A stretch of DNA of 64,000 bases from Rhizobium leguminosarum (GTDB lineage: Bacteria; Pseudomonadota; Alphaproteobacteria; Rhizobiales; Rhizobiaceae), in assembly GCF_001652265.1 (NCBI RefSeq), contig NZ_LWBS01000231.1:14894-78893 (forward strand). Direction: 5' to 3'. Within the stretch, counting starts at the first letter, position 1; every line of letters starts with the position of its first letter. Positions 18,231 through 25,535 of the stretch are shown in pieces. A program made the translations under genes and the position numbers. The notes under the pieces were generated by a model. It did not search any database. It was not told the DNA's origin and worked only from the letters and a program-made list of their open reading frames with translations.

Positions 18231-18529
18231 TCAGGCGGTCGGGGCAAAACGCTAATTCGGGGCCGCGATGATACCAGGCGGCTGCCACGTCCCTTGGCCG
18301 GAGCGAAGTAGATCTCGCTTCGTCACATTTGCCGTACTCTTGTATTATTCGATGAGTTATCGAAATTCCCCTCGGCAGCACTTCCCGCCCCATCCAACCA
18401 GGAGACACGGGAGTTGCCTTCGACCGCGATCCTGACCGGGCACTGTAAAAGCGCAAGTATGTAACGGTAACATACGAGTATCGCGCCGGGCGTTTCGGAC
18501 ATGATGCCATTGGTCTTGGAGCCGGCAGC

Positions 18530-18952
18530 ATGCTCGGCGTGGTCATGGTGGCGCTGGCCGTTTCTGCCTACTTGCTACCCATAAGGTTGGGCTCGACATC
18601 GCAGCGATCCATCGAGGAAGGTCCGACGCTCGTCGTCGCCCCGTTCGCCAATCTCGGAGACGGGCCGCAGGCTGCTCTTTATACGGCGGGGCTGACCGAG
18701 GAGCTTTTGACCGCCCTTCCTCGCTTCAAGGAAATCAGAGTTTTCGGTCGTGAGACATCGAAGTCCTTGCCCTCCGGCGTCGAGGCGTCCCAGGTGCGTG
18801 GCGAGCTGGGCGCTCGCTTCCTCCTTGCGGGCGGCGTTCGTGTTTCGGGTGACCGCATTCGGGTGACGGCGCGCCTGCTTGATACCGACAATGACGAAAT
18901 CCTGTGGTCGCAGACCTACGACGACGACATCAAGAGCCCGGCCATGCCTTAC
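18530..18952 (+). pseudogene. TolB-like domain fragment of a cyclase/regulator protein
   Basis: From an ATG at 18530 the frame gives a membrane helix (VVMVALAVSAYLLPI) and then a TolB-like domain (VVAPFANLGDGPQAALYTAG, LTEELLTALPRFKEIRVFGR, RVSGDRIRVTARLLDTDND, ILWSQTYDDDI). This domain is found behind cyclase or winged-helix domains in proteins like those at 29402-30925 and 39637-41409. After DDDI the frame turns into arginine-rich nonsense up to 19156 and no TPR region follows. The sensor or cyclase part at the N-terminus is also missing. Confidence 0.6.
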
Positions 18953-19177
18953 GCGGCGGCGCGCGGCTCTCGCCGGCGAGACAAACACCGCGGGAAGGGC
19001 CAGCGTCAGGCGACGAAGGAGTCGCTCCCGCCTCATTCGGCGGCAGGCGATTCCCTCCTCGCCCAGCCGTCCGATTTGCAGGCCTCTCATGGCGGACGAC
19101 TTGCTGCAGACATGACAAAGCGCGCTTTTTGCGCTATTGCTCAACGCCGGAAATGATTGTCAGCCAGGGGGAGCGCC

Positions 19178-19819
19178 ATGACCTCGTATGACTCTGACAA
19201 GGCCGCCAAACTTCATCGCGAATTGCATAGCCACCTGCCGCCGAAACCCGCGTTGCGCCTGAGAGCCCTGGAAACGGTTCTGACCGAAAAGGGCTTTCTC
19301 GGGATCGATGCTGTCGACACGTGGCTCGACAACTATGCAGAGAATGTCGGGCCGATGAACGGCGCCAAGGTGATTGCCCATGCCTGGACGGATCAGGCCT
19401 TTGCCGATCGGCTGGCAGAGAATGCGATCTCTGCCTTTGCAGAAGTGGTGCCAAGCGTCGAGCCGGATTACAATCTGCGCGCAGTCTTCAACACGCCGGA
19501 TGTTCACAACCTGATCGTCTGCACCCTGTGTTCCTGCTATCCGCTCCGCATCCTCGGCATGTCGCCTTCCTGGTATAAATCGACCGAGTACAGGGCGCGT
19601 GCCGTCCGCAATCCTCGGGGCGTCCTTCAGGAGTTCGGCATCGTGTTGCCGGAATCGGTCGAGATCAGGGTGTGGGATTCGACATCCGACCGCCGTTACA
19701 TGGTCATTCCGCAGCGGCCCGAGGCGACCGAAGGCTGGTCGGAAGAGCAGCTTGCCACGCTCGTGACCCGCAATTCGATGATCGGCACGGCCAGGGATCT
19801 CACGCCGGGGGCCAGGTGA
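19178..19819 (+). CDS. nthA: nitrile hydratase alpha subunit (cobalt type)
   Basis: The 213-residue protein carries the metal-claw motif VCTLCSCYPL, with Cys115, Cys118 and Cys120 as ligands. Thr between the first two Cys residues (CTLCSC) is the mark of cobalt enzymes; iron enzymes have Ser. Nitrile hydratase turns nitriles into amides in the cytoplasm. The ATG at 19178 has GGGGGAG upstream. It overlaps the beta-subunit gene by one base (TGATG), and an accessory gene follows, so the order alpha-beta-activator is complete. No amidase gene is nearby. Confidence 0.95.
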   Translation: MTSYDSDKAAKLHRELHSHLPPKPALRLRALETVLTEKGFLGIDAVDTWLDNYAENVGPMNGAKVIAHAWTDQAFADRLAENAISAFAEVVPSVEPDYNLRAVFNTPDVHNLIVCTLCSCYPLRILGMSPSWYKSTEYRARAVRNPRGVLQEFGIVLPESVEIRVWDSTSDRRYMVIPQRPEATEGWSEEQLATLVTRNSMIGTARDLTPGAR

Positions 19820-20457
19820 TGGATACCATTCACGATCTCGGCGGCAGGCAGGGATTTGGGCCGGTCTTGCACCAGTTCGACGATGACGACGTCATGTTTC
19901 CTGAAGAATGGAAAGCGCGTCTCTGGGCGATTGCGATGATGTCGATGGCGAAACTCAGCCAGGAAGAAACCGGATGGACACTCGACTGGTATCGTCACGT
20001 TCTGGAACGGTTGCCGCCGGACCTCTATCTCCGCTTCGACTATTTCGAAAAGTGGGTACTGGCGATGATGGTCACGGCGATCGATGAGGGCATTGCCGAT
20101 GTCCAGGAATTCGTGGACGGGCATGCAGGGTCTGCGAAGATGCAGTTGCAACATATGCCGCCGCAGACAGAGCGCGCAGCGACCTTTGACTCCTTCAAAC
20201 CCGGCGACAGGGTCGTCGCCAAGCGAGACGGCGGTTCGATGCATACCCGTTTGCCATCCTACGTGCGAGGGCGCCGCGGCATCGTCGAAAGCTTGACGGG
20301 GCCGCAGCCTCTGCCGGACCGTTCCGCGACCGGCAGAATTTCCATCGAGCAAACCTACGCGGTTCGCTTCGATATGAAGGAGCTCTGGCCCGAAGCGGCT
20401 CTGAGCCGCGACGTGCTGCTGATCGACATGTGGGAGAGCTACCTTGACCCGGTCTGA
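19819..20457 (+). CDS. nthB: nitrile hydratase beta subunit
   Basis: The 212-residue protein starts MDTIHDLGGRQGFGPV, the typical beta-subunit N-terminus, and continues with helices (EEWKARLWAIAMM, YLRFDYFEKWVLAM). It ends in the SH3-like barrel (FKPGDRVVAK, RLPSYVRGRRGIVES, TYAVRFDMKELWPEA). It forms the alpha/beta heterodimer with the upstream product, and the translation starts are coupled. Its end overlaps the accessory gene by 14 bases. Confidence 0.95.
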   Translation: MDTIHDLGGRQGFGPVLHQFDDDDVMFPEEWKARLWAIAMMSMAKLSQEETGWTLDWYRHVLERLPPDLYLRFDYFEKWVLAMMVTAIDEGIADVQEFVDGHAGSAKMQLQHMPPQTERAATFDSFKPGDRVVAKRDGGSMHTRLPSYVRGRRGIVESLTGPQPLPDRSATGRISIEQTYAVRFDMKELWPEAALSRDVLLIDMWESYLDPV

Positions 20458-20794
20458 GATTTCCCGTGGTTCGCTTCGATCTCGCGACCGAAATCCCGCC
20501 TTCCAGGAGCAATGGCATGCGCACGTCGTTGCGATTGTCGAACTGCTGCTCGCTTCGGGAAAACTGGACGCGGAGGACTGGTCGCAAACCCTGGGCGCGG
20601 AACTCGAAAAGCGCGCCCGCGCTGGTGAGACCGACGACGATGGGACCTATTACGGGGCGTTCAAGGCGGCCCTCGAACGTGTTCTCGATCGCACCGGAAT
20701 AGCGTCTCATTCGGAAGTGGATCGGCGCGAGAGCGAATGGCGTCGAGCCTATCTCAGCACGCCGCATGGCAAGCCGGTGGCACTCCCGGGCTAA
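20444..20794 (+). CDS. nitrile hydratase accessory (activator) protein
   Basis: The 116-residue protein has the pattern of nitrile hydratase accessory proteins related to the beta-subunit N-terminus: NPAFQEQWHAHVVAIVELLL, then TYYGAFKAALERVL. These small activators help insert cobalt and oxidise the claw cysteines. Translation probably starts at TTG 20444, inside the end of the beta gene, with GGGAGAG at a suitable distance; no in-frame ATG exists near the start. It is the last gene of the operon. Confidence 0.85.
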   Translation: MTRSEISRGSLRSRDRNPAFQEQWHAHVVAIVELLLASGKLDAEDWSQTLGAELEKRARAGETDDDGTYYGAFKAALERVLDRTGIASHSEVDRRESEWRRAYLSTPHGKPVALPG

Positions 20795-20816
20795 CGGACC
20801 GAGGTTGGGGACTGGC

Positions 20817-20883
20817 GTGGTGTTCGGATCATTGTAGCTGTTTGAATGCGGGCTGCCTGCCTTGATCATCGGCCTCAGGCAGG
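20817..20883. repeat. dispersed repeat with hairpin, copy A
   Basis: The segment GTGGTGTTCGGATCATTGT and then GCTGCCTGCCTTGATCATCG is shared with 25249-25321 and, in its first half, with 46334-46357. It ends in the inverted repeat CTGCCTG (20853-20859) / CAGGCAG (20876-20882). Here it follows the nitrile hydratase operon and could serve as its terminator. Confidence 0.6.
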
Positions 20884-21050
20884 TGTTGTTCCATGCGAAA
20901 TCGCGGCATTAGGTAGCAACTCATCTGAATTAGACCAGAAATTCCAGCTAAATTTCCTAAACTTCCGGGAATGCCGCTGACGTCGATCGCGCTAGTGGCA
21001 GCGTTGCGTGTGAGCGTCAGAGTGCTTCGGTCGGAAAGCGGCAGAAGTGG

Positions 21051-21437
21051 TCATCTCAATGTCGTCTCATAATAGTGAATCTCCAGCAGCAAGCAGCCCA
21101 TCTCTGATCTGAATGGCCCATGGAAGACCCCTGGAGGACGGCATGCGTAGGTATGAGCCGGATATGTTTCGGGGGACCTGTCGCCGACTATGAGGTCGCC
21201 TTCGAGAAGATAGACCTCTTCCCAGTAGTCATGCACGAACGGCTTTTCAGTGCGCGCGCCCGGCAGGAAACGCAGCAATCGTGTCCGGTTGCCTTCGCCC
21301 TTCACTTCGTCGAGCCGCCCCGCCAATATTTTCTGCTCGATCCCCTCTGGGTAGCCGGGAGGGACGCGCCACCCTTGTCCCATGTCCACTTGGTGGAATT
21401 CCTTGTGCTCTTTCAGTGGGAACGGCTGTGTGGTCAT
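21051..21437 (-). CDS. cupin-domain protein
   Basis: The 128-residue protein has a single cupin barrel, with FVHDYWEEVYLLEGDLIVG as the first motif (one His and two Glu) and PPGVFHGPFRSEMGCLLLE as the second, containing a His. It is the last gene of a four-gene leftward operon and its start overlaps the monooxygenase stop (ATGA). A role as a small dioxygenase, decarboxylase or accessory in the same aromatic pathway is likely but not shown. Confidence 0.8.
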   Translation of the reverse strand: MTTQPFPLKEHKEFHQVDMGQGWRVPPGYPEGIEQKILAGRLDEVKGEGNRTRLLRFLPGARTEKPFVHDYWEEVYLLEGDLIVGDRSPETYPAHTYACRPPGVFHGPFRSEMGCLLLEIHYYETTLR

Positions 21438-22915
21438 GCCGCCACCGCCGTATGGGCTGCAAGGTCGCCTTCGAGAGAATAGGAATCGAGCATCTGATCG
21501 ACCAATCGGGTTCCCGAGTGCCAGTCGCACGTTCTGTAACTGTGGGTCCTGGTGACGAAGTTCGCGCCCGCATAGAACATCTCGTATTGGGTATGTCTCG
21601 AGGCGAACTCGGAGCCGATAGCGTCCCAGGCCAGCTTGAAGAGCTTCACCCGCCCTTCGGCACTCGTGGATGGTGACTGCTGGGTCTTCTCGATCAGAGC
21701 CTTGAGTTGGGGATCGGCGAAGTCTTCGACGCTTGAAGGCAGCATGATCAGTCCGCCGCCCGCCAGTTCGCGCAGTGACGAAATCACGTCCGGATAGAGC
21801 TTCTGCGTGAGTACCTGGGCTGAGTAGAGGGTGTGCGCATCCGGGACGAAATAGGCACCGAAGTTTCGTCCCTTGACCTCCATGGCATGCACCAGCGCAT
21901 CGACCATGGTGGTCTGTGCCGCCAGGACTCCGAGCGTTTCGCGCACCTGCGGGAAATTGACGATGCCGTTGGTCTCGGCGATGCGATGTGCCAGACCCAG
22001 GAGAAATCGCATCTTCACCATCAGGCGGATTTGCGCCTGGTAATTCTGCAGGACATGAGCGGGCGTGGCATGAAACTGCTGCTGGCACATGCGGATATCC
22101 TGGTTGATGAAAACCCTGTCCCATGGGACTTTGACATCATCAAAGTAAAGGATCGCATCGTTCTCGTCGAAGCGGCTGGCGAGCGGATTGTCGAAGACGC
22201 TGGTCGCCTGCTCTTCATAGGACTTGCGGGACATGATTTTGAGCCCGCGCGCATTCATCGGAATTGCAAAGGAGACCGCATAGGGTTCATCGCCCTCGGA
22301 GAGCGGCTGAACGCAGGTGACGAAAACCTCGTTGGCCATGATACCGCCCGTCGCCAACATCTTTGCGCCGCGGGTCGTCAGACCTTCTGCATCCTGGTCG
22401 ACGATGCCGGCCGTCAAGGTACGGTCCTGCTGCTGGCTTGCGCTCTTCGTTCGGTCAGCCTGGGGGTTGATGATCACATACGTCAGGTAAAGGTCGTTGT
22501 CGCGAGCGTATCGATAGTATTCGGCAAGTGCCTCGGCGCGTTTCGGCTCGTAGGCCTGAAAGACCTCAATGCCCATTATCATGCCCGCGAGACACGAAGC
22601 GACATGGTCCGGGGCACGGCCGAGGAAACCGCAATGCAACGTTGCCCAGCTCTCCAGTGCCCTGCGGCGCGCCACCAGCTCCGCGTAATTGCCGGGCATC
22701 TGCCAGATGCGGCTTGCAGCGCCAGCGCCGTTCACCTCGTATGTCATGAGCGCACGATTCTGCTCGGCGCTTTGGAAATCGTAGAGCCGGGCCACGGACT
22801 GTATAGATTGTCGGAATGCCGGATGAACGGTGACATCATCCGCAAGCTTTCCATTGATGAACACCTGCCTGCCGTCACGCAGGGTTTCGATATGCTCCGA
22901 ACCCGTTTTCAACAT
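21434..22915 (-). CDS. HpaB-type flavin-dependent aromatic monooxygenase, oxygenase component
   Basis: The 493-residue protein matches the 4-hydroxyphenylacetate 3-monooxygenase/4-hydroxybutyryl-CoA dehydratase-like family (HpaB), a two-component FADH2-dependent hydroxylase. Seen motifs are YEVNGAGAASRIWQMPGNYA near residue 80, the flavin-region segments TYVIINPQADRTKSASQQQD and GLTTRGAKMLATGGIMANEV, and FDDVKVPWDRVFI. ATG 22915 is preceded by GAGGGGG. It lies 10 bases behind the reductase gene. The aromatic substrate is unknown; GntR control suggests catabolism. Confidence 0.88.
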   Translation of the reverse strand: MLKTGSEHIETLRDGRQVFINGKLADDVTVHPAFRQSIQSVARLYDFQSAEQNRALMTYEVNGAGAASRIWQMPGNYAELVARRRALESWATLHCGFLGRAPDHVASCLAGMIMGIEVFQAYEPKRAEALAEYYRYARDNDLYLTYVIINPQADRTKSASQQQDRTLTAGIVDQDAEGLTTRGAKMLATGGIMANEVFVTCVQPLSEGDEPYAVSFAIPMNARGLKIMSRKSYEEQATSVFDNPLASRFDENDAILYFDDVKVPWDRVFINQDIRMCQQQFHATPAHVLQNYQAQIRLMVKMRFLLGLAHRIAETNGIVNFPQVRETLGVLAAQTTMVDALVHAMEVKGRNFGAYFVPDAHTLYSAQVLTQKLYPDVISSLRELAGGGLIMLPSSVEDFADPQLKALIEKTQQSPSTSAEGRVKLFKLAWDAIGSEFASRHTQYEMFYAGANFVTRTHSYRTCDWHSGTRLVDQMLDSYSLEGDLAAHTAVAA

Positions 22916-22925
22916 GTCATCCCCC

Positions 22926-23450
22926 TCAATAGTGCATGGCCAGTGGCCAGGACACCTCGTTATGACTTCCACTTTCCAGCGCGGCATATCTGCCCTGGCT
23001 GAACACGAGCGGCCGGCGGTCGCGAAACGATTGGAATGATGTCACTCTGCCAATGAACAGCAGATGGTCGCCCCCATCATGGGCAGCCCAGGGCGCGCAG
23101 TGAAACACTGCGGCAACTCCCGGAAGGATGACGCCATGCCCGACCTTCGTCTCACAGGCGAACCCTTCCCATTTATTGGTAAGCGGCCTGGAAAATCGGC
23201 TCGACAAATCGGCTTGGTTCTCGGACAGCACATTGATGGCGTAGCACTCCGCCTGCATCCATAGGGAAAGGCTGGCGGCCCGGCGGTCGATGGAAAAAAG
23301 GATCAGCGGCGGATCGAGTGACAGCGAGTTGAACGAACTGATCGTGACGCCGAGTTTTTCTGTGCCAATCACGCTGGTGACGACGCAGACTCCGGTGGGG
23401 AACTGCCCTAACGCCTGTCTGAATGAACGCACGTCGATGACCGGTCCCAT
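22926..23450 (-). CDS. flavin reductase (HpaC-like) component
   Basis: The 174-residue protein is a flavin-reductase-domain protein: FRQALGQFPTGVCVVTS at the N-terminus, the FMN-binding segment GVTISSFNSLSLDPPLILFS, YAINVLSENQADLS, then the FIGRVTSFQ strand. It would supply FADH2 to the neighbouring HpaB-type oxygenase. Start ATG at 23450. It sits between the GntR gene (85-base gap) and the oxygenase gene (10-base gap). Confidence 0.9.
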   Translation of the reverse strand: MGPVIDVRSFRQALGQFPTGVCVVTSVIGTEKLGVTISSFNSLSLDPPLILFSIDRRAASLSLWMQAECYAINVLSENQADLSSRFSRPLTNKWEGFACETKVGHGVILPGVAAVFHCAPWAAHDGGDHLLFIGRVTSFQSFRDRRPLVFSQGRYAALESGSHNEVSWPLAMHY

Positions 23451-23535
23451 GGCCGCCCCCGATGTCGATTTGATCTATCTGACTGCCAATCACGTGATCC
23501 CAGTTTTATTTGCCAGTTTGGCCGCAAGTTGCGAC

Positions 23536-24234
23536 CTATACCACCGCGCGCGAGCCGGGCGACCAGTCGCCGAGTGTGGGTGCTCGCAATGCGGCCAAAG
23601 TCCGAGCCAAATGCACTCCCACCGCTGTGGCGGCCTCGTCCGCTTGCGATGTACGAATGGCCTGCGCTATTGCCCGATGTTCCGCCAGCACCTCGTCAAC
23701 GCGGCTGCCGACAGAGATCGCATGCACCCCCATTCGAACCTGCTTATCGCGAAGGCTCTCATAGAAGGTCGCGAGAACAGGATTGCCCGCAGCCCTTACG
23801 ATCGTCCGGTGGAAGTCTCGATCGCTTTCGATGAACGCGACACGATCGCTTCGGACTTGCTCCTGCTGGGCAATCAGCCGATCCAGCTCGTCGGCTAGGC
23901 TCGCCCCGAAACGGCTTGCCTGCTGTGCGCACCATTCCTCGACCAAGCCGCGTGCCTGCATGATCGCGTCTACCTCGATCTCGGTTATTGGCGCGATATA
24001 TGCCCCCTTCTTGGGCAAAATCCGCAACAAGCCATCGGCCTCCAGTCGCAAAAACGCCTCTCTGACCGGGGTTCGCGAGACGCCGGTTTGCCGACAGACC
24101 TGCGTCTCCGTCAGGAACGTCGTCTCATTGCGCGGCAGTGTCAGCACATGCTGCTTCAGCCATGCATAAACAACATCCTGCGCTGCATCACCTCGCTGGA
24201 GCGCGGCAGAGCCGCTGACTGAATTATTTGTCAT
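23536..24234 (-). CDS. GntR family (FadR/FCD subfamily) transcriptional regulator
   Basis: The protein has a GntR winged helix (LTETQVCRQTGVSRTPVREAFLR) and a C-terminal FCD ligand domain (ARGLVEEWCAQQAS, SDRDFHRTIVRAAGNPVLA with the metal-binding Asp/His pattern, and EHRAIAQAI). I place the start at ATG 24234 (232 residues) because the likely operator lies just upstream; ATG 24258 would put it inside the gene. Neither has a good ribosome-binding site. It heads the operon for the flavin-dependent monooxygenase and probably represses it. Confidence 0.85.
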   Translation of the reverse strand: MTNNSVSGSAALQRGDAAQDVVYAWLKQHVLTLPRNETTFLTETQVCRQTGVSRTPVREAFLRLEADGLLRILPKKGAYIAPITEIEVDAIMQARGLVEEWCAQQASRFGASLADELDRLIAQQEQVRSDRVAFIESDRDFHRTIVRAAGNPVLATFYESLRDKQVRMGVHAISVGSRVDEVLAEHRAIAQAIRTSQADEAATAVGVHLARTLAALRAPTLGDWSPGSRAVV

Positions 24235-24241
24235 AGACGTG

Positions 24242-24251
24242 TTGTATACAA
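24242..24251. promoter_or_regulatory. GntR (FadR-type) operator TTGTATACAA
   Basis: TTGTATACAA is a perfect 10-bp palindrome that fits the FadR-subfamily consensus TNGT-N(0-3)-ACNA. It lies 8 bases upstream of the preferred start of the GntR gene, where binding would block transcription of the whole operon. Confidence 0.6.
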
Positions 24252-24523
24252 GATGCATATAACTTAGTCAAGCGCATCTTGACGATGGTCCTTTGACCGG
24301 AATGACCGCTCAGGGCCGACCGGGGTGAACCGAATAGTGCGGGAGTCCGGGCTTTCGCGGCACTTGCTTGCTGCGATCATCGAGGTCGATGCGTTGAAGG
24401 TCGGCGACACGCACCATGATGAGCTGTTAATGCGGTTGAGAATTGGTCCGAAGTAGTCGCCGTCGGTGGTATCAAGCGCCGATGCACAGGCGTCTTCGGA
24501 CAGTCTTCGGAAAGGGAAAAATC

Positions 24524-25219
24524 TTGGCCGAGAATGATTATGATGCGTTCGCGGCGGCCTATGACGCGGATAACGAGGTCAATGCCTGGAATGCCTATTA
24601 CGAGCGCCCGGCTATTCTTGCCCTGGTGGGCGACGTCGCCGGGCTTTCCGTGCTCGATGCGGGATGCGGCGGCGGGGCGCATGCGGCAGCGCTCATCGAG
24701 CGCGGGGCTGTGGTGACCGGGATCGACGCCAGTGCCGGCATGCTTGAAATCGCCCAGCGTCGCCTGGAAGGGAGGGCGCGGCTGCTGCCGGCCGATCTCA
24801 ACGAAGCATTGCCGTTTGCCGACAAGGCTTTCGATCTGATCCTTGCCTCGCTGGTCATGCATTATCTGCCCGACTGGTCGAGGCCCCTTTCGGAATTCAA
24901 CCGGCTGCTGCCAAAAGGCGGTCGCCTGGTCCTTTCCACCCACCATCCCTTCATGGATCACGCCTCGACCGGCCGCGACAATTATTTCGAGACCTACAGC
25001 TTCGACGAGACCTGGCAGCGCGGCGGAAAGGATATCGCCATGCGCTTCTGGCATCGGCCGCTCCACGCCATGTTCGACGCGCTGAAGTCGGCCGGATTTC
25101 AGATCGACATCGTCAGCGAGCCCCAGCCCGATCCGCGCGCCCGCACGCTTTTTCCGCAAGCCTATCAGAGCCTGACGACCAAGCCGCGGTTCCTGTTCTT
25201 TTCAGTGGTGAAAGCATGA
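24524..25219 (+). CDS. class I SAM-dependent methyltransferase
   Basis: The 231-residue protein has motif I LSVLDAGCGGGAHAAAL, then VTGIDASAGMLEIAQRRL, ADLNEALPFADKAFDLILAS and the post-motif LLPKGGRLVLSTHHPF. I chose TTG 24524 because AAAGGG lies at the right distance and translation begins directly with AENDYDAFAAAYDA; an ATG at 24482 is the alternative. The C-terminal 94 residues are duplicated at 46012-46293. The substrate is unknown. Confidence 0.85.
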   Translation: MAENDYDAFAAAYDADNEVNAWNAYYERPAILALVGDVAGLSVLDAGCGGGAHAAALIERGAVVTGIDASAGMLEIAQRRLEGRARLLPADLNEALPFADKAFDLILASLVMHYLPDWSRPLSEFNRLLPKGGRLVLSTHHPFMDHASTGRDNYFETYSFDETWQRGGKDIAMRFWHRPLHAMFDALKSAGFQIDIVSEPQPDPRARTLFPQAYQSLTTKPRFLFFSVVKA

Positions 25220-25248
25220 CGACGGCTCTTGGGGTCTCTTGACCCTAT

Positions 25249-25321
25249 GGGCGTGGTGTTCCGATCCTTGTGGTTGTCTGAATGGGAGCTGCCTGCCTTG
25301 ATCATCGCCCTCGGGCAGCTG
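25249..25321. repeat. dispersed repeat with hairpin, copy B
   Basis: This copy of the repeat at 20817-20883 (GCGTGGTGTTCCGATCCTTG, then GCTGCCTGCCTTGATCATCG) follows the methyltransferase stop. Its end forms the inverted repeat AGCTGCC (25287-25293) / GGCAGCT (25314-25320). The rest of the gap to 25535 holds an open frame (25340-25474, ending DFTGDFGHEVGTLKIAANAG) that may be a gene remnant but is not recognised. Confidence 0.6.
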
Positions 25322-25535
25322 TTGATCATGCTATGCTCGCCGGCCAGACCGCGCTCGGCCAATGCGATCATTCGCCTCGATTTTACCGGCGATTTTGGAC
25401 ATGAGGTCGGCACTCTCAAGATCGCCGCCAACGCAGGCGGCCTGATTCAGCGCATCGACGCCGACCTCGAATAGGCACTGCCTTCAAATGAGCAGGGGGA
25501 TCAATCCTTTCGCAATTTTACCTCTGGCGCTCTCG

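Noticed and set aside
21833..23002. 389-codon plus-strand frame over the HpaB-type gene
   Set aside because: Antisense shadow of the monooxygenase, whose motifs and operon overlaps settle the coding strand.
24377..25159. 260-codon minus-strand frame over the methyltransferase
   Set aside because: Shadow of the SAM-methyltransferase; composition is Arg/Gly/His-rich as usual for antisense reading.
25340..25474. Open frame ending in DFTGDFGHEVGTLKIAANAG
   Set aside because: Looks partly protein-like, but no start, family or operon context; mentioned only with the repeat next to it.
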